DNA of 64,000 nucleotides, from contig NZ_JAKKOT010000005.1 in NCBI RefSeq assembly GCF_021739025.1, positions 310,001-374,000 of the forward strand, written 5' to 3'. The stretch is from Gordonia liuliyuniae (lineage in GTDB: Bacteria > Actinomycetota > Actinomycetes > Mycobacteriales > Mycobacteriaceae). The notes beneath the pieces are model-generated. The model did not search any database. It saw only the letters and a program-made list of their open reading frames with translations, and was not told where the DNA came from. Position 1 is the stretch's first letter. Every line of letters starts with the position of its first letter. The position numbers and the translations under genes are program-made. Shown here piece by piece: positions 21,002 through 28,747 of the stretch.

Positions 21002-21133
21002 ATGGCAGCACCTCGCAAGTACCCCGTCGAGCTCAAAGAGCGAGCGACGCGCATGGCGATCGACGCCCGCAAGGATCCTGAGACCCGCGGCGGCGTTTTC
21101 AAGCGCGTCGGTGAGCAGCTCGGTGTCCATCCG
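21002..21133 (+). mobile_element. IS3-family transposase OrfA, N-terminal fragment
   Basis: ATG at 21002 opens MAAPRKYPVELKERATRMAI, then DARKDPETRGGVFKRVGEQLGVHP, the standard start of IS3-family OrfA with its helix-turn-helix. After about 44 residues the homology stops abruptly near 21131-21136 and the reading frame passes into sequence that codes, on the other strand, for the start of a PLP enzyme. The rest of OrfA, OrfB and the right end are missing, so this is a deletion remnant. It shows that an insertion sequence was once active in this accessory segment. Confidence 0.88.
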
Positions 21134-21242
21134 GCTCCAGCGCCTCGCAGCGGTACAGCGGCGTGTCGAGGAAGACGGGGTCGATCACCTCTCTCGCCGC
21201 GCGGACCCGAGCCGTGTCGAGGCGTGTGGATCGACGGTTCAT
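21131..21242 (-). pseudogene. N-terminus of a PLP-dependent threonine/serine dehydratase-like enzyme
   Basis: ATG at 21242 opens MNRRSTRLDTARVRAAREVI, then DPVFLDTPLYRCEALE, the usual opening of fold-type II PLP enzymes such as threonine/serine dehydratases (helix, then FLDTPLYRCEAL before the missing lysine). It ends after about 36 residues where it meets the IS3 OrfA fragment, so the whole catalytic part is lost. It follows the hydrolase, VOC and DUF1801 genes on the same strand and was probably the last gene of that operon. Confidence 0.75.
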
Positions 21243-21305
21243 GATCGGTTCTTTGTCCAGGGACGACTGGCCGGTGAAGGCGGGCGTGGAATTCATAGGC
21301 TGGTG

Positions 21306-22026
21306 TCAGCTGGCCCCGAGGACCGAGTCGAAGAATCTGCGCGCATCTGCAGCGACACTCGGCCTGACTCTGTGCGGGTCGTCGTTCTCGGTCCTGAAGT
21401 CGTAGTGGCCGACGCCTGGGCCGCCGCTCACCGGTCGCCGTGGGGATGGCGTCCAGGTAGACGAGGGCGTTGTCCTCGGGCGGGGCGATGTCGTCGGCCT
21501 CGCCCCACCGAACTCGAAAGGGTGTGGTCATCGACTCGAGGCTGCCGGTGTCGAGCATCCGGCCGATGGCCGGCGCGATGGCGAAGCCGGCGCGGATCCG
21601 TGGATCGGCAACGCTCTGCGCGCCCTCCCTGACGATCGCAGCGAGCTGCTCGTCGGAGTAGCTGGCGCACAGCGTGGCAACCAGATCAGGGAACTCAGGT
21701 ACCTCGGGTGCCGGCAGCGCACCCTGGAAGACCGCTTGGGTTACGGCCTGATCGATCCGTGCGCCCAGGAGCGCAGCGACGGTGTACCCGCCGAGTGAGA
21801 ACCCCGCGGCCACGAGATAGCCCGCCGCGTTCAAGGGCTCGGCGAGCCAATCGAGGTCCTCGGCAGCTCCCCCGGTTCCATGGGAGAGCAGGATGGCCGG
21901 TGCGGGATAGTCCTGTTCGGGAGGTGACCAGATCCGGGTCACGATAGGGCGCGATCTGGAGAGTTCGGACCAGCCGGGGCGCGAGGCGTCGTACAGCGTC
22001 GCGACGTCGCGTGGCTGCAGAACCAC
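21306..22026 (-). pseudogene. Alpha/beta hydrolase (dienelactone-hydrolase-like), frameshifted
   Basis: The start is GTG at 22026 (MVLQPRDVATLYDASRPGW), 12 bp after the VOC stop, with GGGAG upstream. Visible parts: oxyanion-loop ILLSHGTGGAAEDLDWLAEP, nucleophile elbow AAGFSLGGYTVAALLG (Ser in GFSLGG), and the acid region FRVRWGEADDIAPPEDN. After TATGERRP the frame shifts. In the +1 frame the expected ending GVGHYDFRTENDDPHRVRPS, with the catalytic histidine (GHYD), and RFFDSVLGAS then stop appear. Removing one C from the CCC at 21418-21420 (minus strand) restores a roughly 240-residue enzyme. As printed, the catalytic His is out of frame. Confidence 0.8.
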
Positions 22027-22038
22027 GGACCACTCCCA

Positions 22039-22851
22039 TCATTTCGAGGTCGACAGATTCCAGCGGAAGTCGTCCGGGTCCGCGAAGTGGCCCGAGCCCG
22101 ACCCGGCATGGTGCGCTTGCGGCGTTGCGGAGCGGCCGCCGGCGGATTCGGCAGTAGATATGAGCTGGTCGATGTCCTCGCTGGTTTCGGCGCGGTGGCT
22201 CAGTGTGAGTCCCCCGGTGCCGTCGCCGGGGTCGTTGATGCCAACGTCCTTGGCCAGGACGTTCCGCTGCATCAGGCAGAGACGTACCGCATTATCGGCG
22301 GGCTGGAAATCGATGTACTTGTTCCCGTAGTCACGATCAGTTTTCAATCCCAGTGCCTGGTAGAACGTCCGCGATGCCTTGGGGTCTTTGACGCCGAGGA
22401 TGATGCTGATCTCAGTGGGCCGAGGAGCCGCTGCGGCCGGCTCCTTGTTCTTGTTGGAGTCCGCGGCGACCTTCCAGATCGAGCCGTCGGGGGCTCGGAA
22501 GGATCCGGAGAACGATCCGAACAGGGCCTTCTTGGCCGGCTTGAGCACTTGTGCGCCAGCGTGGGCGGCGGCGTCCATCACTGCCTGCACCTCGGACGGC
22601 TGGGCCAGCGCGTAGGTGACGACGTATCCCGGGAACGGCGATGACGCGACCTCGGGTGCCACTCCGGCAGTCGTCGGAGCGAGTTCGAAGCGGCCTGTAC
22701 CGTGCATGTCCACCTCGACGGTCCCGGCGCTCTCGGTCCTCAGCGGGCTGAAGGCTGCGGCGTAGAAGTCCTTGGATGCGGAGACGTCGCCTGCGAGGGT
22801 AACGACGTCCAGGGCAAGAGTCGTGTCGGTGTGGCGGGTCTGCTCGTTCAC
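22039..22851 (-). CDS. Two-domain VOC-family protein
   Basis: A 270-residue protein of two vicinal-oxygen-chelate (glyoxalase/dioxygenase fold) modules. The first has VTLAGDVSASKDFYAAAFSP near residue 18 and GYVVTYALAQPSEVQAVMDA; the second opens ISIILGVKDPKASRTFYQAL near 155 and ends SGHFADPDDFRWNLSTSK. The GTG at 22851 overlaps the DUF1801 stop as GTGA, so it is translationally coupled. The open frame extends upstream, but that part is antisense-like. The domain pair suggests a small-molecule binding or isomerising role; the substrate is unknown. Confidence 0.85.
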   Translation of the reverse strand: MNEQTRHTDTTLALDVVTLAGDVSASKDFYAAAFSPLRTESAGTVEVDMHGTGRFELAPTTAGVAPEVASSPFPGYVVTYALAQPSEVQAVMDAAAHAGAQVLKPAKKALFGSFSGSFRAPDGSIWKVAADSNKNKEPAAAAPRPTEISIILGVKDPKASRTFYQALGLKTDRDYGNKYIDFQPADNAVRLCLMQRNVLAKDVGINDPGDGTGGLTLSHRAETSEDIDQLISTAESAGGRSATPQAHHAGSGSGHFADPDDFRWNLSTSK

Positions 22852-23318
22852 TGGGCGGCCTTCCTGATCAGCGACTCCAGTTCGGCCCAGGCGGCCTCGG
22901 TCGGTTCGGTCAGCGCGTAGGAGGTCGCCCAGAGTCCGCTGGTGTCGTCGAGGTCGGCTTGGACGCTGAATCCGAACGTGGAGTACCGCTCCTTGTCGCC
23001 CTGGCCGCTGCGGAAGAAGCACAGCACCTTGCCCTTCCTCGCGTAGCCGGGCTGGCCGTAGTACAGCTTCGGCTCCAGGTCTGGGGCGCACGCGGCGACG
23101 ATGGCGTGCACCCGCTCAGCGAGGCCGCGGTCGGGCTCGGGCATCTCCGCGATCTTCGCCAGCAGGGCCGCCTCGTTGGCAGCGGCTTTCTCGGCGGCCT
23201 TGCCGGCGCGGCCCTGGGCCTTGAGCTCCGCGGCGCGTTCCTTGATCGCGGCGCGCTCCTGCGCAGACATCGTGTCGCCATCGGCATGGGGATCGGGATG
23301 GGCTGTCTTCTCAGTCAT
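22848..23318 (-). CDS. DUF1801 (YdhG-like) protein
   Basis: A 156-residue protein. Residues 15-75 are an Ala/Lys/Glu-rich helical lead (IKERAAELKAQGRAGKAAEK). The DUF1801 domain follows: LAERVHAIVAACAPDLEPKL, then YYGQPGYARKGKVLCFF and KERYSTFGFSVQADLDDTSG. YdhG/frataxin-like members have been linked to iron handling, but the function here is unknown. It is the first gene of a minus-strand group (DUF1801, VOC, hydrolase, PLP enzyme), coupled to VOC by a GTGA overlap. Confidence 0.85.
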   Translation of the reverse strand: MTEKTAHPDPHADGDTMSAQERAAIKERAAELKAQGRAGKAAEKAAANEAALLAKIAEMPEPDRGLAERVHAIVAACAPDLEPKLYYGQPGYARKGKVLCFFRSGQGDKERYSTFGFSVQADLDDTSGLWATSYALTEPTEAAWAELESLIRKAAQ

Positions 23319-23463
23319 TTCTCTCTTCTCTTCTGGTGGGTGTGAACTCAGGTGCTTCGAGGCTATGGGGAGCCTGGTCGTGGTACTTCTCGATTCCTGA
23401 AGGACCCTTCACGAGCGACAATCAGTGGGTAGCGATCACGCCCGGTGCTGGCAGTCGATGCGT

Positions 23464-24816
23464 TCATACGTCATCGAGTCGTCCTCGGGCCGGTCTGAGC
23501 AGTCGGTCCGGGTCCACGCGTACGGTGATGCCCGTGAGTCTGCTCAGGTCGTCGGGCGCGTAGCAGTCCCGGGTGCGGGCGACGTTCTGGTTGTCGCCGA
23601 AAAGGAAGTTGAGCACGCGCCCGGAGGGTTCGGTGCTCAGCGACCGCAGTAGTCGGTCCTGCTCCTCCGCGATCGTCACTGGATCGTCCGAAGGACTCGG
23701 GCCTGTGATGATCCTGGCGAGGTACTCAGCCTCACGGTTGCCGATCGAAGAACCTCCGTCGGGCGCAGTTCTCATCGCCCCGCCGAGGCGGTGGATGAAC
23801 ACAAACTGTGGCCTATCCTCGGCCTCCAGCTCGACCCGGCGAGAAATCAGTGCTTCTGCGTTGATGCCCGACGTCGCCATGGCGTCGCCCTGGAACGCGT
23901 GCGGCCCGGTCGGCTCACGAAACACGTCCGCCAACGCAGCCGGCGGGGTCGGAGCGAGACGAGCGGAATCGTCCACGAGCCCGCCGAGGGCCTTGACCTG
24001 CTCGGCTGCCTCGGTCTCGGTGCCCAGCGATGTCACGTAGATCGACGCGGTCCGCTTGCCGCGGATGACCTCGGGCAGGCTCGGCAGGTCGGGGAAGGCC
24101 TTCAGCGACAGGAAAGCACCCGTGTGGTCGGGGAGGCTCGCCGACCAGGTCGCGAACCGATCAGCAGTCTCGGCCCAGTCGTCGCCGACGACCGGCAAGG
24201 CCCCGGCCCACACCTGGCCTATGGGAAGGAGGCGGCAGGTCATGCGGGTGACGACGCCGAGCTGGGCTCCGCCCCCTCGGGCGGCCCAGAACAGGTCCGG
24301 TTCGTCCTCGGCACTGACGTGCCGCAGGCGTCCGTCGGGTGTGACGATGTCGAGATCGACGAGGTAGTCGGCGGCATAGCCGAATGCCCGTGACAGGGGT
24401 GAGATTCCGCCGCCGAGGGTGTAGCCCACGGCCCCGACCGTGCCGGCGGTGCCGCTGAGCGGGGCCAGACCGTGCCGCGCAGCCGCCGCCGTGACCTGCC
24501 CCCAGGTGGCACCAGGCCCGATCTCGGCCGTCCGAGCCGCCGGGTCGATCCTGATCTCCGACATCCGGTGGGTGCGGATGAGCAGGCCGCCGGTGAATGA
24601 CGTTGCACCATGCCCGGTGCTGGACACGGACAGCGGCATCCGCTGCTCGGCGGCATGGCCGACCGCGCGGACGACGTCGTCGCTGTCGAGCGGCTCGACC
24701 GACAGTTCGGGGCGGACCGTGACGGCAGTCTGCATGCAGTCCGGCTCCGCTCCACCGTCCCCCGCTGTGATGGGGCCGCGGATTCGGCGAATCGACGCAA
24801 CGTCTTGCTGGCTCAT
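23464..24816 (-). CDS. FAD-binding oxidoreductase (BBE-type, berberine-bridge-enzyme-like)
   Basis: A 450-residue flavoprotein of the PCMH/BBE group. The FAD domain shows VTVRPELSVEPLDSDDVVRA near residue 31, MPLSVSSTGHGATSFTGGLL, and GATWGQVTAAAARHGLAPLS, then GTAGTVGAVGYTLGGGISPL and ARGGGAQLGVVTRMTCRLLP. The BBE end has a C-terminal FGDNQ region and YAPDDLSRLTGI. The histidine and cysteine that bind FAD bicovalently in plant enzymes are not both evident. The ATG at 24816 follows GGAGAGGAG. It lies 31 bp downstream of the TetR gene, which probably controls it. Confidence 0.9.
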   Translation of the reverse strand: MSQQDVASIRRIRGPITAGDGGAEPDCMQTAVTVRPELSVEPLDSDDVVRAVGHAAEQRMPLSVSSTGHGATSFTGGLLIRTHRMSEIRIDPAARTAEIGPGATWGQVTAAAARHGLAPLSGTAGTVGAVGYTLGGGISPLSRAFGYAADYLVDLDIVTPDGRLRHVSAEDEPDLFWAARGGGAQLGVVTRMTCRLLPIGQVWAGALPVVGDDWAETADRFATWSASLPDHTGAFLSLKAFPDLPSLPEVIRGKRTASIYVTSLGTETEAAEQVKALGGLVDDSARLAPTPPAALADVFREPTGPHAFQGDAMATSGINAEALISRRVELEAEDRPQFVFIHRLGGAMRTAPDGGSSIGNREAEYLARIITGPSPSDDPVTIAEEQDRLLRSLSTEPSGRVLNFLFGDNQNVARTRDCYAPDDLSRLTGITVRVDPDRLLRPARGRLDDV

Positions 24817-24847
24817 GGTCGTTCTCCTCTCCAAGTGGGGTCCGTGT

Positions 24848-25561
24848 TTATGAGGTGGGTTCCGGCTGGGCGCGGATGCGGAGCTTGAGTCCGTCAAGGA
24901 AATAGGCCAGGCCTCTGGTGAAGTCGCCGAGCCAGTCATCGTCATCGAGATACCGGTGGCCGGACAGCGTCGGGTAGCGGTCCGCGTGCTCCTGCAACAG
25001 GGCTTGCCCGACCTCACGGTCGTGGTCGCTGATGTTCAACGTCGCCTCGGTCGAGGCCGAGCCGAAGATCAGATTGTGCAGCGTCCACATCGCCGCCGAC
25101 AGCTCAGCGCCGTCCAAACCGGCACGGTGCAGGGTCGACATGACCAACTCCAGCTGATCGAGGTAGCTCGGGCCAAAGCTGGGACGCGACGCCGCCACCG
25201 GTGCCACCCACGGATGGTCGACCAGGGTCGCCCGCCACGCGAGGGCGATGGCCTCGATGCAGGTCCGCCAATCGTCGTGTTGTGCTGCGGTGGGGGCGTC
25301 GGTCTCGGCGAACGCGTGGTCGACGGCGAGGTCGATGATGTCGTCCTTGGTCTTGACATGCCAGTACAGCGACGGAGCAACGACGCCGAGTTGCTCGGCC
25401 ACACGCCGCATGGTGAGTGCCTCGAGTCCGCCGGCGTCGAGGATTTCGACGGCGACTTCGACGATTCTCTCGCTGGTGACCGGTGGCTCGCCGCGCCGGC
25501 TGCGCTGCGGGCGCAGCCACACATTCGACGCCTCCGCGTGGCCTCCTCGGGGTTCTGGCAT
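24848..25561 (-). CDS. TetR-family regulator of the FAD oxidoreductase / MFS divergon
   Basis: A 237-residue TetR repressor of the class that has a tetracycline-repressor-like C-terminal domain. The DNA-binding part reads IVEVAVEILDAGGLEALTMR, then VAEQLGVVAPSLYWHVKTKD. The ligand domain carries WRTCIEAIALAWRATLVDHP and HRAGLDGAELSAAMWTLHNL. It is divergent from the MFS gene with about 100 bp between starts, the standard arrangement for a repressor of its own efflux pump. Ligand unknown. The start at 25561 gives a slightly long Arg-rich lead; an internal start near residue 18-20 is possible. Confidence 0.9.
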   Translation of the reverse strand: MPEPRGGHAEASNVWLRPQRSRRGEPPVTSERIVEVAVEILDAGGLEALTMRRVAEQLGVVAPSLYWHVKTKDDIIDLAVDHAFAETDAPTAAQHDDWRTCIEAIALAWRATLVDHPWVAPVAASRPSFGPSYLDQLELVMSTLHRAGLDGAELSAAMWTLHNLIFGSASTEATLNISDHDREVGQALLQEHADRYPTLSGHRYLDDDDWLGDFTRGLAYFLDGLKLRIRAQPEPTS

Positions 25562-25613
25562 CCGATCGCTCTCCTTGGTTCGTCACCGGGTCCCGGTGTC
25601 CTGCTAGCTTAGA

Positions 25614-25646
25614 CTAACACTGTTCGGGAGCCATGATCACTGTTAG
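25614..25646. promoter_or_regulatory. Candidate TetR operator between tetR and the MFS gene
   Basis: CTAACACTG at 25614 and CACTGTTAG ending 25646 form an inverted repeat with eight of nine pairs matching, 15 bp apart; the left half also contains AACACTGTT, itself palindromic. It lies 18-50 bp before the MFS ATG, over the expected divergent promoters. Binding is inferred. Confidence 0.5.
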
Positions 25647-25663
25647 GGAGACGAGAGCTGAGC

Positions 25664-27136
25664 ATGGAAGAACACAAGGAATCGACGGGGCGCTGGTGGA
25701 CGCTGGTACTGGTGGCGCTGGCACAGTTGCTGGTGGTCCTCGATGGCACCATCGTCAATATCGCCCTGCCCTCGGCCGACGCCGATCTGGGGTTCGGCGA
25801 GGCGAATCGGCATTGGGTCATCACCGCCTACTTGCTGACGTTCGGGGGCCTACTGCTGATCGGCGGCCGCATCAGCAGTGCGATCGGGCACCGACGCGCA
25901 TTCGTCATTGGACTGCTCGGTTTCGCGGTCCCGTCCTTGATCGGTGGACTGGCTTGGAACGCCGAAGTGCTGATCGCTGCTCGTGCACTCCAGGGGGCGT
26001 TCGCCGCTTTGCTGGCACCCGCTGCGCTGTCGCTGCTCGCGATGACGTTCACCGAGGCCAGGGAACGGGGCCGGGCGTTCGGCGTCTTCGCCGCCGTCGG
26101 CGCGGCCGGGTCCGCGATCGGTCTACTCTTGGGCGGAGCGTTGACTGACTTCGCCAGCTGGCGCTGGTGCCTGTACATCAATGTCCCGATCGCCGTGCTC
26201 GTCGCCATCGGTGCCGCCCTCATCCCGCGGACGCCGGGAGTCAAGCAGTCCGGTCGCATCGACGTCTTCGGTGCGCTGCTCAGTGCCGGCGGCATTGCCG
26301 CGATCGTGATCGGCATCAGCCAGCTCGACGGCCAGCAGGTCTCGGTGTCCGTCGTGACCGCCCTGATCGGCGGCGGCCTCGCCCTGCTCGTCGCGTTCGT
26401 CTTCGTCGAGCGCACCGTGCCCAACCCGATCCTCCCGCTGATGATCCTCACGAACCGGGCCCGCGCCGGCTCGTTCATCGCGATCGCGCTGATGTTCCTG
26501 GCGATGTTCGGCTTCTACCTGTTCATGAGCTACTACATGCAGGCCCAGTTGGGCTACTCGCCGCTGAACGCCGGCCTCGTACTGCTCATCCACGCCGTCG
26601 CCGCGCTGCTTGGATCGATGGTCATCGCCGGGCGGCTCCTCGGCCGCATCTCACCGGCAACCCTGGTGGTGTCCGGGCTCCTCGCTGCTGCGGCCGGGCT
26701 GGTCATCCTCACGTTCCTCGACGCCGGGTCGACGAATGTCCTGACCATCTACCTGGTGCCCGCCATGGTGCTGACCGGCCTGGGGATGGGACTGGTGATC
26801 ACCGCGACCGCGAGCACGGCCACCGAGGGCGTCGCCGCCCACGAGATCGGGGCTGCATCGGCGGCTTACAACGCCTCCCAACAGCTCGGTGCCGCGATCG
26901 GCGTCGCTCTGCTCAACACTGTCGCCGTCGTCTCCAGCACCGCGTACCAAGCCACGAGAACGGCGAGCGACGACGGGGCCATTATTCACGGATACACCAC
27001 CGCCCTGGCCGTCAGCGCCGGGATCCTCGTCGCCGCGGCGATCCTCGCCGGCATCCTGCTGCGACGCACGAAACATGACGCCGACCACCATCCGCTTCCC
27101 GAGCACCAGACCGAGCCGACTCACGGCTCCCGATAG
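25664..27136 (+). CDS. MFS drug exporter, DHA2 (EmrB/QacA) family
   Basis: A 490-residue major-facilitator transporter with fourteen expected helices. Signatures: motif D1-like LLVVLDGTIVNIALPSADAD near residue 25, then LLLIGGRISSAIGHRRAFVI near 65 (motif A), and the motif C region AAVGAAGSAIGLLLGGALTD near 145. The last ten residues are hydrophilic. The start at 25664 follows GGGAGACGAGAG. It is divergent from the TetR gene and 14 bp before the NTF2-like gene, so both are probably induced together. It likely exports a toxic or natural-product molecule sensed by the TetR. Confidence 0.93.
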   Translation: MEEHKESTGRWWTLVLVALAQLLVVLDGTIVNIALPSADADLGFGEANRHWVITAYLLTFGGLLLIGGRISSAIGHRRAFVIGLLGFAVPSLIGGLAWNAEVLIAARALQGAFAALLAPAALSLLAMTFTEARERGRAFGVFAAVGAAGSAIGLLLGGALTDFASWRWCLYINVPIAVLVAIGAALIPRTPGVKQSGRIDVFGALLSAGGIAAIVIGISQLDGQQVSVSVVTALIGGGLALLVAFVFVERTVPNPILPLMILTNRARAGSFIAIALMFLAMFGFYLFMSYYMQAQLGYSPLNAGLVLLIHAVAALLGSMVIAGRLLGRISPATLVVSGLLAAAAGLVILTFLDAGSTNVLTIYLVPAMVLTGLGMGLVITATASTATEGVAAHEIGAASAAYNASQQLGAAIGVALLNTVAVVSSTAYQATRTASDDGAIIHGYTTALAVSAGILVAAAILAGILLRRTKHDADHHPLPEHQTEPTHGSR

Positions 27137-27150
27137 AGAGGAACACAACG

Positions 27151-27528
27151 ATGAACACCCACGAGAAGCTCGACCCCCAGCAGTTCTTCGACGCCTACGC
27201 GGCCGCGATGCTCGCACGAGACTCGAAGGCGATCGCAGACCTCTACGCCGTACCGGCCCTTGTCGAATTCCCCGGCCAGGCCGTGGCCGTCTCCGACTCC
27301 TCTCAGACCGAACAGTTCTTCGCGGCCTCCTTCGCCCAGTACGAAGACGTCGAGAACGTCACGCCTGCCGTGAGGACGGTTGCTGAGACCGGCCACAGTT
27401 CCTGGGTCGAGGTCAGCTGGTCCTACGACGGCACGCTGGCTGAGCAATACATCTACCAGCTCGTCCAGACCTCAGACGGTTGGCGGATCGCGGTGCTGAC
27501 GCCTCTCATCGAGGAGGAGCTTCAGTAG
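27151..27528 (+). CDS. NTF2/SnoaL-like protein
   Basis: A 125-residue protein with a cone-shaped NTF2-like fold pattern: an N-terminal helix pair FFDAYAAAMLARDSKAIADL, then the beta-rich part with SSWVEVSWSYDGTLAEQYIY and YQLVQTSDGWRIAVLTPLIE. SnoaL-type members are small-molecule binding or isomerising enzymes, others are scavengers with no known activity. It lies 14 bp after the MFS gene with a Shine-Dalgarno AGAGAGGAA, so it belongs to the same transcript. Substrate unknown. Confidence 0.8.
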   Translation: MNTHEKLDPQQFFDAYAAAMLARDSKAIADLYAVPALVEFPGQAVAVSDSSQTEQFFAASFAQYEDVENVTPAVRTVAETGHSSWVEVSWSYDGTLAEQYIYQLVQTSDGWRIAVLTPLIEEELQ

Positions 27529-27977
27529 GCCTCGCGCTCGGGCTCCATCGATCTCGGGATCTGAGTCCAGGCCGCAGGCGTCCAGGTCGAGTTCGACAGC
27601 CGCCGTCCAGGACGCCCACGGGACCGCCGAGGCGCTGATCACCGCTCCGGACGACCCGTAACGCAGACGGTCCTCGAGACGAGCTCTCCCTGCGTTAGTT
27701 GGCATCGCCAGCCTCGCGCGCTAGTCAGCTCTCGGTCCGCGATGAACCTTCGCAGCACAGGCATCGCCGAGACATTGCTGACGACGCCGTTCTGGCGTCG
27801 GCAGATCGGTTTGACCCGCTGACAGGCGAGAACGTCGGCCTGCGGCCCAGCATCCACGGCGATGGCACTCACCATACATAACGTGCAGCAGCCCGAGGCA
27901 AGGCCACGACGATCAAGTTCGCCGGTCGCGTCGTGCATGGCCGCCGAACGAACTCGGCGTGCACGGAAGAGAAACGT
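27529..27977. other. Gene-free stretch between the NTF2-like gene and the mutM remnant
   Basis: No reading frame here has a recognisable domain. Short frames on both strands are rich in Arg, Ser and Ala. Some protein-like text on the minus strand (DRLRYGSSGAVISASAVPWA near 27590) may be debris of a decayed gene. No repeats, tRNA-like cloverleaf or clear terminator is seen. Confidence 0.4.
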
Positions 27978-28075
27978 CTAGCGTCTTCGCTGGCAGACCG
28001 GGCAGAAATGACTCGATCGGTTCATGAACGTTTCCCGTGCGACCAGGGCCTCGCACCGTGGACATGTGTGCACGT
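27978..28075 (-). pseudogene. Second, divergent copy of the MutM (Fpg) C-terminal zinc finger
   Basis: On the minus strand the text TCPRCEALVARETFMNRSSH, then FCPVCQRRR and a TAG, is the terminal zinc finger of formamidopyrimidine-DNA glycosylase: Cys-x2-Cys, 16 residues, Cys-x2-Cys. The resident mutM end reads CKRCGSLIVRERFMNRSSYY then CPKCQRRP; the two share RExFMNRSSxxCPxCQRR but differ at many codons, so this is not a simple duplication. Nothing upstream belongs to MutM, and the HepT-like stop is 12 bp away. It is most likely a scar left when foreign DNA entered at the 3' end of mutM. Confidence 0.8.
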
Positions 28076-28086
28076 TCTGGGTCGGA

Positions 28087-28421
28087 TCAGTCCTCGGCGA
28101 CGTGGTTCCGCAGCGCCTCGGCGAGCGGCGGGAGGTAGGTGTCGACGACATCGCGGACAACATCGACGTCGACCCCGAAGTACTGATGGACGAGGATGTT
28201 GCGGAAGCCTCGGATCTGTGGCCAGCCGATCTCCGGGTGCGCGTCGGTGATCTCCGCCGGGAGATGGTTCACGGCCTCGCCGATGACTGCAGGTTGCGCT
28301 CGATCGCGTCCTCGGCCATCTCCACGACATCCCCATCGCCGTCAAGAGCGCCGACATACCGACGGCACCGCTCGACGGCCACCAGGACGTCAGTGACGCG
28401 CTGGCCGACGTCGCGGCTCAC
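28087..28421 (-). pseudogene. HepT-like HEPN toxin (DUF86), frameshifted
   Basis: The start is GTG at 28421 in a GTGA overlap with the nucleotidyltransferase stop. It reads MSRDVGQRVTDVLVAVERCR, then EMAEDAIERNLQ, then loses frame; in the next frame IGEAVNHLPAEITDAHPEIG follows, with the HEPN RNase motif RNILVH (Rx4H) and YFGVDVDVVRDVVDTYLPPL to the stop at 28087. One missing base near 28287, between the Gln and the expected Val-Ile, explains the break: the family motif here is normally RxLxVIGEA. As printed, the RNase motif is out of frame, so the toxin would be dead. A sequencing error cannot be excluded. Confidence 0.82.
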
Positions 28422-28747
28422 AACGCGACCGCGTCGACGAGGGCGGAGGCCGAGATCGGGTGCTTGAGCAACTGCCGCGGGAACACGTCGATGTCGTCGC
28501 GACCGAACAGTGCCCGCGTTTCCTCCATCAGCCCGGAGGCCCGCATGAGGAGATTGCCGTCTTCGGGATCCATCTCGACGAGGATGTCGATGTCGGAGTC
28601 AGAGTGCGCGGTGCCACGAGCGACGGAGCCGAAGAGCTTCGGATTGGTCGCACCGTACTTGACCAGCAGCGCCTGAAACTCGCCTCGGCGCTCCTCGATG
28701 AGCTCGCGCACGGCGAGCGTCTCGAGCGTCACGACGGTCTTCGGCAT
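28418..28747 (-). CDS. MntA-like minimal nucleotidyltransferase antitoxin
   Basis: A 109-residue minimal nucleotidyltransferase. The catalytic motif is complete: KLFGSVARGTAHSDSDIDIL, that is GSx10DxD, at residues 39-54, with a further acidic region MDPEDGNLLMRASGLMEETR. In characterised MntA-HepT systems this enzyme adds AMP to HepT and silences its RNase. It overlaps the HepT-like start by four bases (GTGA), the standard order for the pair. The ATG at 28747 (MPKTVVTLETLAVRELIEER) is chosen; the frame extends upstream without homology. The antitoxin is intact although the toxin is not. Confidence 0.85.
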   Translation of the reverse strand: MPKTVVTLETLAVRELIEERRGEFQALLVKYGATNPKLFGSVARGTAHSDSDIDILVEMDPEDGNLLMRASGLMEETRALFGRDDIDVFPRQLLKHPISASALVDAVAL

